Shown here: piece by piece, positions 11,764-22,865 of the stretch
Layout of the letters: each line of letters opens with the position of its first letter
Numbering within the stretch: the stretch's first letter is position 1
Source: Theropithecus gelada
Taxonomy: Eukaryota > Chordata > Mammalia > Primates > Cercopithecidae
Assembly: GCF_003255815.1 (NCBI RefSeq)
Contig: NC_037681.1
Span: 60,643,284 to 60,707,283, forward strand
Reading direction: 5' to 3'
Length of the DNA stretch: 64,000 nucleotides
Position numbers and translations under genes: made by a program
Notes under the pieces: model-generated
The model's input: only the letters and a program-made list of their open reading frames with translations
Told to the model about the DNA's origin: nothing
The model's database searches: none

Positions 11764-12874
11764 AAATGTGCAGGTTTGTCACATGATCTCATTCTTTTCA
11801 TGGCTGCATAGTATTCCATGGTGTATCTGTACCACATTTTCTTTATCTAGTCTATCACTGATGGACATTTGGATTGGCTCCATGACTGCTATTGGAAATA
11901 GTACTTCAATAAACATACGTGTGCATGTGTCTTTATAGTAGAATGATTCATATTCCTTTGAGTGTATACTCTGCAATGGGATTGCTTGATCAAATGGTAT
12001 TTCTAGTTCTAGATCCTTGAGGGATCACCACACTGTCTTCCACAATGGTTGAACTAATTTAAATTCCCACCAACAGTGTAAATGCGTTCCTATTTCTCCA
12101 TAGCCTCGGCAGCCTCTATTGTTTCTTGACATTTTAATAATTGCCATTCTGACTGGCATGAGATGGAATCTCATTGTGGTTTTGATTTGCATTTCTCTAA
12201 TGACCAGTGATGTTGAGCTTTTCATATTTTTGTTGGCTGCATGAATGTCTTCTTTAGAGATGTGTCTGTTCAGATCCTTTGCCCACTTTTTGATGGGGTT
12301 ATTTTTGTCTTGTAAATTTGTTTAAGTTCCTTGTAGAGTCTGGATATTAACCCTTTGTCAGACGGGTAGATTGTGAAAATTTTCTCCCATTCTGTAGGTT
12401 GCCTGTTCACTCTGATAATAGTTTATTTCGTTATGCAGAAGCTCTTTAGTTTAATTAGATCCCATTTGTCAATTTGGCTTTTGTTGCCATTGCTTTTGGC
12501 ATTTTCATCATGAAGTCTTTGCCCATGCCTAGATATTGCCTAGGTTTCCTTCTAGGGTTTTTATGGTTTGGGGTCTTACATTTAAGTCTTTAATCCATCT
12601 TGAGTTAATTTTTGTATCAGGTGTAAAGAAGTGGTCCAGTTTCAGTTTTCTGCCTATGGCTAACCAGTTTTTCCAGCACCATTTATTGAATAGGAGATCA
12701 TTTCCCCATTGCCTGTTTCTGGCAGGTTTGTCAAAGATCTGATGGCTGTAGATGTGTGGTATTATTTCTGAGGTCTCTGTTGGGTTCCATTGGTGTATAT
12801 ATCTGTTTTGGTACCAGTACCATGCTGTTTTGGTTACTGTAGCCTTATAGTATAATTTGAAGTCAGGTGCATGT
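11764..12874 (-). mobile_element. L1 fragment: 3' part of ORF2, antisense, 3' UTR mostly deleted
   Basis: 12874 down to about 11784 is the antisense of L1 ORF2 from the tract encoding the LPDFKLYY-like region to the C-terminal YTMEYYAA-like region. On the plus strand I see GCATAGTATTCCATGGTGTA, CCCACCAACAGTGTAAATGC and CTGGCATGAGATGGAATCTC. 11764-11783 (TGCAGGTTTGTCACATG) is from the 3' UTR, directly joined to the end of ORF2 at ACATGATCTC, so about 300 bp between them is missing. Stops and frame changes are frequent (frames of only 65-70 codons). There is no poly(A) tail and no target-site duplication that I can find. It is a primate-era L1 relic with no coding capacity. Confidence 0.9.
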
Positions 12875-13887
12875 TATTTCTTGACCTGAATCTTTCCCTT
12901 GGGCTTCAGGTTTTATTAGGCTTCTCCTCTGTCCCGTATAGTTTCTTGGATGCTTCTCTTCTCTACACACAAGGTTTTCTTTTTGTTGTTTTGTAGGCAA
13001 CACAACAGATGTCATCTTTTGGGAGGCTTCCTAATGTGGCTTTTGGTGTTCTTGTGAGCTCAGAGGATTCCTACTTTAGAGTGAACTGTAATGTCAACCT
13101 CTACCCTAGACAATGAGTAGAAGCCATATTCAATAGAATAAGAAGGTAAGGCTTTTCTAAAATTATCCCATCTGTCAGTCTGTGAAACCACTAGTTTGAA
13201 GATTGTAATCACAACATTGACACACATAATGTTAATTTCAAGTAGTTACATAATTTAATTGATAAGTCAATCTAAATCATACCTGCATGGCAACAGAACT
13301 AGGGTTAGAAGGTGAAAAATATTGTTAAGTAACCATATACTTCTCTTAGATTTGATCTGGCTGCAAACATTTCTGTATTGTGAGATAAAATAGCTATGGT
13401 AAACAGATTGTGTGAAGGCATGTGTTTGTATCCAGACCTACAGGACCAATATTAAGAGAAAGGGAACGATTAATTTGTCTCACTGGGGTAGTAAAGAGAC
13501 AGAGCCTTCAGAATACTATGGGAGGTTGTATTTCAACTTCTTACAGTTAGTTTGCAAATCTAACTGTAAGACTGGCATTGTTATTAGTAAAAGTTTCAGC
13601 TAAGAATGAATTGGATCTAAGTTTCACTTTATCAGTATTTATTCTTCCTGCTACCTATTAGGGCACCTGAACTGCTAGGCTTACATAAGATTGTCCCATT
13701 TCCTGTTGCTAGCTGTGCTTTGCTTTGATAAACTCATTACAAATTGCATGGAATTACTGTATTATGAAGAAGGGAATGGCAATAAATTAGGCACAGCATT
13801 TTTGAATAAAATTAGGCAGCTACAAAGACTGTTTTTAAATGACAAAAAATTTGATATGACCAAGTAGGTTAAAATTACCATTACATA
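12875..13887. other. Unique non-coding sequence
   Basis: No recognised repeat or gene. Confidence 0.5.
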
Positions 13888-14005
13888 TTTGATTGGTACA
13901 AAATTGTGTTTTTTACGATTACTTTTACTTTTAATATTTTGCCATTACTTTTAATATGGCCCACTTTTAATGGCAAAAACTGCAATTAATTTTGCACCAA
14001 CCTAA
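13888..14005. mobile_element. MADE1-type mariner MITE (miR-548-like hairpin) with expanded centre
   Basis: The right end CAATTAATTTTGCACCAACC matches the terminal inverted repeat of MADE1, the ~80-bp palindromic non-autonomous mariner element. The left end GATTGGTACAAAATTGTG is its decayed partner, short by about four bases. TA-containing flanks fit mariner target choice. The unit is ~118 bp instead of ~80 because GCCATTACTTTTAATA-like sequence occurs twice in the centre. Copies of this family in transcribed DNA are the known source of the miR-548 microRNAs. Expression of this copy cannot be judged from sequence. Confidence 0.85.
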
Positions 14006-16290
14006 TATTATCGTATATTGAACAAAGGGGAAAAAAAGGAAGCATATCATAGACCTTAGCTTATGTACTTTTCTGATTATAAATGATTACATTTATCTAG
14101 TGACCATAATGCTTTATGAAAGATGAAAACATTCTTCTGGGGAAAAAAAAAATTAACTTCCTTGCTTGCAGACATTGGTAGACCTGTTTCTTCTATTTTT
14201 GATTTCAGCAGGACACCCCCATTGTTGGATGAAAAATGCTGACTCGTGTGTTCTGGGAATCTTGGCTCACCCCGAGGCTAACAGCACAGTGCCCTGGCTG
14301 TGTGCCCAACTTTTGTGGCAGGGAGTTACCCCCGAGTGCTTTTTTTAACTTACACTAAAGTTTTAACTTCGAAAGCAGGATCAGCTAGTGCTTCACAGGA
14401 AACTGGGCTTTCCCTCTGTAACACTCAAAGTCAAATCCTATTTCTACATACAACCCTTGATTGGCCTCCTTGGTCTGACATAATCTCCATATTCATAAAG
14501 ATCTTTGTTGGAGAAGTTAAGCAGGGAAGACTGCATGTAGGATTCTCCTAATTTGGGGGAACCCAATTTATGTGCCCCTTTCAATTGGGATGCTGGAGAG
14601 GAGTTGGGTCACGGAAAGTAATCTTTAGAGGTGTGAGTTCACAGAGAACCATTGAGAACAAGGAGAAAGGGAAAGTGGAGAAGCACAGCTCTTGCTTGAC
14701 CTTGCAGGCTTTTTACATGGAATTAAAATTCAGAAACTAAAATTTAGAAACTGGCTGAGGTTTACAAGGAGTAATTGTGGCAATTGCCTTATCCCTACTG
14801 TCAGCACATGGCAAAGTTTGCTATGGACAGAATTGCAGGGAGTTCTTTCAAAACAGTTCAAAATATTGTCAAGATTTTCTTCATTTTCTCATCAACCCTT
14901 AAGAGCTCATTGAAGACATTAGATATTTTCTGCCTAACTCAATGTGGTAGAGAATTTCAGGGCAAGAGAAATAGAAATGAAGTCAAAATATGCCCATGTA
15001 GTTTCCTTCAGTGATACTATCTGGTATATAAGAAAATTTCTCAACATCTTTTAAAAGGCCTCAGGCATTACAATTATGTTTTATTCTTCTCTTCAGACTT
15101 TTATTCTAATAAATTGTTAGCCAATCAAACAAGCAAAGGTGTTTTGAAATACTTCGATTTATAGCAATTATGATTTTTAAGTTTGAGAAATAGAAAAGAA
15201 TAAAATCAGTATCTTAATTAGCAATTCCTAGTTGATGAGAGAGATGTGATTTGTTTGCTATGCATGAGATTGTTTGAAAAATGTGATTTAGCTCCAATAG
15301 AGCCTCCCTACTATAGGATTTTTTTTTTTTTTTAAGAAAACCAATGTATCTTTCTGCCAACATTTGGTTAGGGCAAAATTTGACTGAAATTATGCCAAGT
15401 AAATAAGATTTTTTCTTATCTGAGATTGATAGATCTCCATTTCTTATGTATAATTTTTATCTCAGGTCAATGAGCCCAGAGTTTCTTGGCTCTTGTTATA
15501 TCCGTGAACCTGTGACCTTTCAGCTGGCTAGCAATGGGCATGAAAAGGAGAATAATTTTTACTAAAACAGAATAGACTTTTTTTTTTTTTAAGAAAAAGA
15601 AACAAAGGAAGAGGAGAAAGATGAGAGGAAGAAGCAGGAGGCAAACAGTAGAGAGAAGAAGAAAGTGGAAAGAAAAAAGAGAAAAAATAAATTACAGCTA
15701 TCTGGGCTTCCATGGGAGTGCCAACTCTGACAGCTGAGACATCTCTGACTTGGCTCTTTCACCTCTTGTGCAAGGGAAGAACAGCACTATTTTTAAAGGA
15801 GGTCATTAGTGAGTCATGTTTAAGCTCAATGCTTAGCCATCATCACCATTTGGGTGCTTGTTGGGAAGGTCCTAAATTGAGCAGCCTTTGGGCACAGATC
15901 TCTGTGCACTTTGTTTGCCACTTGCTAGCCAGCTGATCTGGAGACTAGTTTAATTTTGCAGTTTTTTTGTTTTATTTTCCTGACAAAGCAGTAGTTCCAT
16001 TAAGAAAGAAGCACTCAGCTATTAATTTCTGCTAACTCTTAACCTGGCCAATGAATTATAAGCATGTGCAGTTTTATGTCTATTTTAGGGCATGGATGTG
16101 GGGGCGGTGAAAAGTCTTCTTGGCTTGGAGCTCTCTGTGTTTGTCTCGCTCTTTCTAGTTCTTTTTTGTTCATCCTTTTCCTGACAGGCTGCTTGATGCT
16201 TACAGAATGATGCAAGATTGCCACAGGTTCAGACTAGATGAGGAAGAAAAAGAGCTTAGTAAAAGCCCACTTCTTAATAGTTAAATTTTT
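14006..16290. other. Unique non-coding sequence with simple tracts
   Basis: No gene recognised. It holds a T run at about 15320-15335 and the pyrimidine/purine tract described separately. Several 60-80 codon frames (14166-15014, 15712-15936) lack recognisable domains. Confidence 0.45.
15578..15690. repeat. Poly-T followed by a purine-rich (GA) tract
   Basis: Thirteen T followed by about 100 bases that are almost wholly A and G (AGAAGAAGAAAGTGG and similar). Strand-asymmetric low-complexity DNA of this type can form triplexes. It also creates the antisense S/L/F-rich 61-codon frame at 15528-15713. Confidence 0.8.
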
Positions 16291-16297
16291 GTTTAAA

Positions 16298-18885
16298 AAA
16301 AAAAAAGTTCTATCAACCAAAAACAGCCCAGGACCAGAAGGATTCACAGCTGAATTATACCAGAGGTACAAAGAGGAGCTGGTACCATTCCTTCTGAAAC
16401 TATTCCAAACAACAGAAAAAGAGGGACTCCTCCCTAACTCATTTTATGAGGCCAGCATCACCCTGATACCAAAACCTGGCAGAGACACAACAACAAAAAA
16501 AGACAATTTCAGGCCAATATCCCTGATGAACATTGATGCGAAAATTCTCAATAAAATACTGGCAACCCGAATCCAGCAGCACATCAAAAACCCTATCCAC
16601 CACAATCAAGTCGGCTTCAAGGGATACAAGGGTGGTTCAACTTACACAAATACATATACAGAACCAATGACAGAAAAAAAAAAAAGATTATCTCAATAGA
16701 TGAAGAAAAGGCCTTTGATAAAATTGAACACCTCTTCATGCTAAAAATTCTCAATAAATCTCAATAAACTAGGTATTGATGGAACGTATCTCAAAATAAT
16801 AAGAGCTATTTATGACAAACCCACAGCCAATATCATACTGAATGGGCAAAAGCTGGAAGCATTCCCTTTGAAAACCGGTACAAGACAATGATACCCTCCT
16901 CTCACCACTCCTATTCAACATAGTATTGGAAGTTCTGGCCAGGGCAATGAGGCAAGAGAAAGAAATAAAGGGTGTTCAAATAGGAAGAGAGGAAGTCAAA
17001 TTGTCTCTGTTTGCAGATGACATGATTGTATATTTAGAAAACCCCACAGTCTCAGCCAAATCTCCTTAAGCTGATAAACAACTTCAGCAAAGTCTCAGGA
17101 TACAAAATCAATGTGCAAAAATCACAAGCCTTCCTATATAGCAGCAATTGACAAAAAGAAAGCCAAATCATGAGTGAACTCCCATCACAATTGCTACAAA
17201 GATAATAAAATACCTAGAAATAAAACTTACAAGGGATGTGAAGGACCTCTTCAAGGAGAACTCCACTGCTCAAGCAAATAAGAGAGGACACAAACAAATG
17301 GAAGAACATTCCATGCTCATGGATAGGAATAATCAATATCATGAAAATGGCCATACCACCCAAAGTAATTTATAGATTCAATGTTATCCCCATCAAGCTA
17401 CCATTGACTTTATTCACAGAATTAGAAAAAAACTACTTTAAATTTCATATGGAACCAAAAAAGAGCCCACATAGCCAAGACAATCCTAAGCCAAAATAAC
17501 AAAGCTGGAGGCATCATGCTACCTGACTTCAAACTATACTACAAGGCTACAGGTACCAAAACAGATATCTAGACTAAGGGAACAGAACAGACGCCTCAGA
17601 AATAATACCACATATCTACAACCATCTGATCTTTGACAAACCTGACCAAAACAAGTAATGGGGAAATTATTCCCTATTTAATAAATGGTGTTAGGAAAAC
17701 TGCCTAGCCATATGCAGGAAACTGGACTCCTTCCTTAGACCTTATACAAAAACTAACTCAAGATGGAGTGAAGACTTCAACATAAGACCTAAAACCATAA
17801 AACCCTAGAAGAAAACCTAGGCAATACCATTCAGGACATAGGTATGAGCAAATACTTCATGACTAAAACACCAAAAGCAATGGCAACAAAAGCCAAAATT
17901 GACAAATGGGATATAATTAAGGAGCTTCTGCACAGTAAAAAGCTATTATCAGGGTGAACAGGCAACCTAGAGAATGGGAGTAAATAACTGCAATCTATCC
18001 ATCTGACAAAAGGCTAATATCTAGAATCTACAAAGAACTTAAATTTACAAGAAAAAAAAACAGCCCCATCAAAAAGTGGGCAAAGGATATGAACAGACAC
18101 CTCTCAAAGAAGACATTTATGCAGCCAATAAACATTAAAAAAGCTAATTATCACTTGTCATTAGAGAAATGCAAATCAAAGCCACAATGAGATACTATCT
18201 CATGCCAGTTAGAATGGTGATCATTAAAAAGTCAGGGAACAACAGATGCTAGAGAGGATGTGGAGAAATAGGAACCCTTTTACACTGTTGGTAGGAGTGC
18301 AAATTAGTTCAACCATTATTGAAGAAAGTGTGGCGATTCCTCAAGGATCTAGAACTAGAAATACCATTTGACGTAGCAATCCCTTTAGTGGTTATATACC
18401 CAAAGGATTATAAATCATGCTACTATAAAGACACATACACATGTATGTTTATTGTGGCACTATTCACAATAGCAAAGAGTTGGAACCAACCCAAATGTCC
18501 ATCAATGATAGACTGGATTAAGAAAATATGGCACATATACACCATGGAATACTATGCAGCCATAAAAAAGGATGAGTTCATGTCCCTTGCAGGGACATGG
18601 ATGAAGCTGGAAACCACCATTCTCAGCAAACTAACACAGGAACAGAAAACCAAATACCACATGTTCTCACGCATAAGTGGGAGTTGAACATTGAGAACAC
18701 ATGGACACAGGGAGGGGAACATCACACACCAGGGCCTATCAGGGGGTGGGGGACTAAGGGAGGGATAGCATTAGGGGAAATACCTAATGTAGATGATGGG
18801 TTGATGAGTAGAGCAAACCACCATAGCACATGTATTCCTATGTAATGAACTTGCATGTAGTGCACATGCATCCCAGAACTTAAAG
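16298..18885 (+). mobile_element. 5'-truncated L1, 2.6 kb, ORF2 reverse transcriptase to 3' UTR, inactive
   Basis: The largest element in the window. It starts inside the reverse-transcriptase domain of ORF2 (translation of 16313-16621 reads STKNSPGPEGF... NQVGF-like) and runs through the RT catalytic FADD codons at 17010-17021 to the ORF2 C-terminus. The last 122 codons are open at 18319-18687. The 3' UTR follows with CCCAGAACTTAAAGTAT. The endonuclease, ORF1 and the promoter are absent. Coding is destroyed: the first frame stops at 16699, the catalytic motif lies in a different frame, and there are several deletions (one near 17554 is described as a finding). No poly(A) tail survives; a TA/TG microsatellite takes its place. 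I could not find a target-site duplication. It resembles a primate L1P copy of moderate age. Confidence 0.95.
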
Positions 18886-18922
18886 TATATATATGTGTGT
18901 GTGTGTGTGTATATATATATAT
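18886..18922. repeat. (TA)n(TG)n(TA)n compound microsatellite replacing the L1 tail
   Basis: TATATATATG, then about nine TG units, then TATATATATATAT directly after the L1 3' end. It probably evolved from the L1 A-rich tail. Confidence 0.85.
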
Positions 18923-20177
18923 TTAAAGTCTGAGTGTCTTAAGTATTAGTCATTGCTATTTGGATGACTTCTTTTTCCAGGGGAAATATTAAAACTCTCT
19001 TGTACCTCTTTTTCTTTCTCCCTAGGTTTTGGAAATCACTAGTGGGTAAAAAAGACCAATTTGCAACTAGTTTCTCGTGCTCTATTGAAAACTATGTCAC
19101 AATATCACAATACTAGATGTTGGGCTCAGGACAGCAAACAGAAAGCAGTAAGTCACACATACAAATGACAAATATCTGATTCACTTCAATTAAGTAACTG
19201 TTTTTTTTTTTTTTTTTTTTAATCACAAGAACTGCTTTTTCCCTAATCTGCTGGATTGTCAGTGTATTAGAAGTGATCATGTTCTAATTTATAATAGGAG
19301 AAGTTGGGGAGGATAAGCAAGAGGTTTGCCCTGTTTCTGTAACCGTGAGAGACAAAGCAGGAGGAGCCTCCAAAAATCAGAGCAGACCTTGCCCTAAAAT
19401 GACATAAGTAGCTATGTAAGTGATGTGGGCCCAGCATGGTGTAGCCATGACTACATCCACCACAGCTATATTAAAAGGCCTGGAATTTTCACTTCGTAGG
19501 GACTCATACATGATGTTATTCGGCAGGGAAATGATAGCTAATTGTCTAGTGAGGTGGATTACTTTAGCCAATTACTTAGCATAAGTGATTCTGATGGTTA
19601 CAGAAACAGGGCAAACCTCTTTTAATACTATGCTATATTTAAAACCATACTCTTTTAATTGAATAGCAAAGGTATATGCTTGGGATGAGATGAGGCTGTC
19701 TGGTATGGGTTGGAGTCCTGGGGAGGTTTGAAAAGACAGAGGCCCTATTAAAAGGCTTCAAGAGGCAGAGTCAGAGAGGCCAACAATGTACTTTGTCTCT
19801 CATAAGATTTTCTTGGAATCTGGTCATCCCCAAAGCCCCTAATTATTACACTATTTAGAACTGGAGGTTCCCAAGCGATACATTTCCAGCATTTTGTGAG
19901 AAAAGAGGCAGAATACCAGGGAGATAACACAGACGTCATAGCTGGAGAGTAAGAATGATTTAATGTGTTCTTGGCACTATGCTAAGTGGCTTGAGGTTCA
20001 CGTACCTCATCTGATCCATGGTTACCATGGCTCTGCAGCTCCATCATCCATGGAAATGAAAGAAACACATAATTGCCTACCTACTTCAACCCATCACCCA
20101 CTAGACAAACTGATTCCTTAGGCTTTGAGTTAGAGCTAGGCAAGTGACATTTTTAAAGCTGCACAAGTGATTCTGAG
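18923..20177. other. Unique sequence carrying a short perfect inverted duplication
   Basis: No gene or dispersed repeat, except a T run at 19202-19220. The stretch contains the 26-bp inverted pair at 19319-19344 and 19596-19621. The part around 20100-20177 (GACATTTTTAAAGCTGCACAAGTGATTCTGAG) vaguely resembles MER5-type hAT sequence, but too weakly to call. Confidence 0.5.
19319..19621. repeat. Perfect 26-bp inverted repeat, 251-bp spacer
   Basis: The arms at 19319-19344 and 19596-19621 are exact reverse complements (the right arm begins GGTTACAGAAACAGGGCAAA). Similarity stops abruptly outside the arms. Neither arm resembles Alu, L1 or another repeat that I know. Confidence 0.9.
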
Positions 20178-20448
20178 TTATTAGGCTTAAAATTTGCTTA
20201 AGTTTTACAACTCAAGTAGGAATATTGCCCCATCTTCTGCAGAAGATGAGTTGCAATCTGTCCATCTGACAAAGGGCTAATATCCAGAATCTACAAACAA
20301 ACAACTTAAACAAATTTATAAGAAAAAAACAACCCCATCAAAAAGTGGGCAAAGGATATGAACAGATACTTATTATCAGGCTTGAGATTTGCTTAATTTT
20401 TACAACTCCTGAAGTAGGAATACTGTCTCATCTTCCGTAGAAGGTGAG
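20178..20448 (+). repeat. L1 ORF2 scrap between ~75-bp direct repeats
   Basis: 20178-20250 and 20370-20448 are direct copies of one unique sequence (GCTTAAGTTTTACAACTC against GCTTAATTTTTACAACTC). They differ at about 9 substitutions and two 3-base indels. Between them, 20251-20369 is a 119-bp sense piece of L1 ORF2 (CCATCTGACAAAGGGCTAATAT to GGCAAAGGATATGAACAGAT) with no poly(A) tail and neither L1 end. The duplication is far longer than the 7-20 bp made by L1 integration. This structure fits repair of a widely staggered break patched with L1-derived sequence. Confidence 0.88.
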
Positions 20449-20670
20449 AGTAAAGTTCATGTTTGACTGATCAAGGGATAGAACTCGGACCTATCATTTC
20501 TGGTTTCTTAGTTTTTCTATTTAACACAACAGCTTTCCTGAAGGGTTGAAGTCTTAGGTTTTGAGTAACTATAGGATTTCCAACTGTATCCCACTTTATC
20601 CTCTGAGTGACTGGTCCAAAAGAAACCAAGGAATCTACTTACTGTCAGCAGGGTATACAGCAAACAGCAT
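20449..20670. other. Unique non-coding sequence
   Basis: No recognised feature. Confidence 0.5.
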
Positions 20671-20870
20671 AGGAGTTTGCATACCAGTGGCTTTAATTCT
20701 GGCTAGTCATGTGACTGTGGGCATACTACCTTGCTAAGCTTTCATTTCCATAAAATGATAAAGTATCTCACATTGAATTTGAATATTCAATAAGGAAGTA
20801 TACATAAGGTATTTAAAATAGTATTTGGCACACAGTGGGTACGCATCTATGTGCTAGTTCTTTTTACCAT
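20671..20870 (+). repeat. MIR SINE fossil
   Basis: The order of blocks follows MIR: GGCTAGTCATGTGACTGTGGGC, CTTTCATTTCCATAAAATGATAAAGTA and TATTTGGCACACAGTGGGTACGC. It is strongly diverged, as expected for this pre-eutherian-radiation family. Confidence 0.75.
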
Positions 20871-22865
20871 ATTAATGGCTACTAATAGTTTCTCTTGGCT
20901 AGACAATGGCATTTGTCCTATTCTCTTCTTTCTTTTTTTCTTTAAACAAAAGAATGTGGTGACTGGGGAAAAGGCACTAGAGGTGGGATGGAGTTAAAGA
21001 CTATAATGAATCTTGCAGAATCTCTCTTGCACCCAATAAAGGATGCCTAATTTCTGTGTAAAGGGCTCAGGATGGAAATCAGGTTAAAACAGGGAACTTA
21101 ATCTTAAAGCTGCGCTTGCCTATGTCTATTAAATCCTTTATTTTTTCTTAGACAGTGTTCCAGTGGGGGTTGGGGTAGCTGATGGAAACAGATGGGGAGG
21201 TGAAAGCCCCTCCCAAAGTTGCCTTTTGGTGACACCATAACTTAAGCATCACACTTTACCTTGGCCTCACTTGGATAAACAGATTCCTCTGGTGTAATTT
21301 TATGAGCTGCTAGACACAGACAAGTATGTTTATCACTTGAATGGCAAGCTTCAGCGTTAGAGTTGCTCTATTTATACATTGCTTTGCAGACAATTCTGAT
21401 GCTTTTACATAATTGGTGAGCTCTACTAGCTTAGCAAGCAAGCAAATAAGATGGTAAACAATACTTTTTTCCACACAGGCTTATGATGAATTCTCAAGTC
21501 AGCTTTGCTTCCAATTAGTCTGGATAACTTACCTATTTTACATTACATGAGATGACAGTTGGTTTTATTGCTTTCCCTCTAAAAGTCGGGTCTTGCTATG
21601 ACAGCTACTTCACAAGCACAGGGGAGCCTGCTGGGCAATGGGAAGGGTAAAGGATGGCAAATTGGTCTGGCTCCATTATTGCCGTGTGATTGCTCAAACT
21701 GAGCCTTGCTGGATTTGTGCAACTTCTCTGTAATTACATAATGCTCCAAGGCTCAAGAGAGGCTAGAGGTTTGGATGCATTACATGGCATGTATATTCAT
21801 TGTGCTGCAAACTTCCATGATTTCTAGGGTCAGCATTGTGGTCCATAAGAAACAATAATGAAGGCTTGGAAATGTATAGACTGTATGCAGGAATCATGCA
21901 TCTGCTTAGGCACTGGGAAAGTCTAGAATGCCAAGGTACTTGAGAATAATCTGGCTTCTGTACACAGATCTTACAGATCTGTAAGATCTTGCCTCTAAAT
22001 CCTTCTTCTACAAAGGAGGGAACTACAGTCACTCAGGATTCTGGAAAGGGTCTGGATTCTTCCACCTTGCTCCCCTCCACTCTAGGGGCAGGAGAGAAGA
22101 GCCCACAGTGTAGGTATTAGACAGACTTACATTTTGTTTCCTTCAGAGATGAAGTGGAAGCATCTTTGACTAATGTGTACACACTTGAATGTCTGTAAGA
22201 GTAGCAAATGCAGGCATCCAACTGCTAATGAATGATCTAAAAGATTACTTGGTAGCTTTTAGTATAATCCCGAAATTAGTTAATGGAAGTGCCACTAATG
22301 AGCATCTATTAATAGAAGGCAAGTGTAGTAACACTGCTAATGTAATGGCCTGGAGCTATAATAAAACATGTGGTCAAAACTAATACTGTTCTATGTCAAA
22401 ATAGCTTTCTTGAAAAACACAGAGCTAGAAAATGATCACAACTAAGAGACATTTTAACAACAGGGACATTACGTGATGGGGCTCACCATCAAGTTTTAAA
22501 TGGGGCAGTGGACAGTAATACTTCCAGACCCTCTTTCTCCAGGGGATTTTCTCGATTATTCTGGCTGGGTGTCAAAAGTTCTGATCTTTTCTTTGAACTC
22601 TTTATATAACAAGGAACTCCTATTTAAAATTCAACATTTAAGTTTGTGCTTCTTTACAGTTCCTTGTTTTGTGGGTTAATACAGTCTCCACAGCAAAATT
22701 ATTTGCAACTAGAAAACAGGGGCCCTATCTAGAATAGAATATCTTCCCTACTGTTTTTCTTTCTCACCACTCCAGCTTGTGGTTGAATGAGTACTATACT
22801 CTGATCTCACAGGGTGTTCTGTTTTCCTTTCTTTATACCCTAGTCATAGCCTTTGCAAATAATCA
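20871..22865. other. Unique non-coding sequence with one long perfect palindrome
   Basis: No gene or dispersed repeat recognised. It contains the 24-bp palindrome at 21966-21989 and a TAAT-rich stretch at 22185-22380 (see findings). Confidence 0.45.
21966..21989. repeat. Perfect 24-bp palindrome
   Basis: The twelve bases AGATCTTACAGA are followed immediately by their exact reverse complement, with no spacer. AGATCT therefore occurs three times. It lies in unique sequence. Confidence 0.95.

Noticed and set aside
18319..18687. 122-codon open frame
   Set aside because: It is the surviving C-terminal part of L1 ORF2 in a 5'-truncated, frameshifted element, not a gene in its own right.
20251..20369. 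Idea that the L1 scrap was copied from the neighbouring L1 at 17990-18105
   Set aside because: The scrap is closer to general L1 consensus (CCAGAATC, AAACAAATTTATAAG) than to the neighbour (CTAGAATC, AAATTTACAAG), so the donor was another L1.
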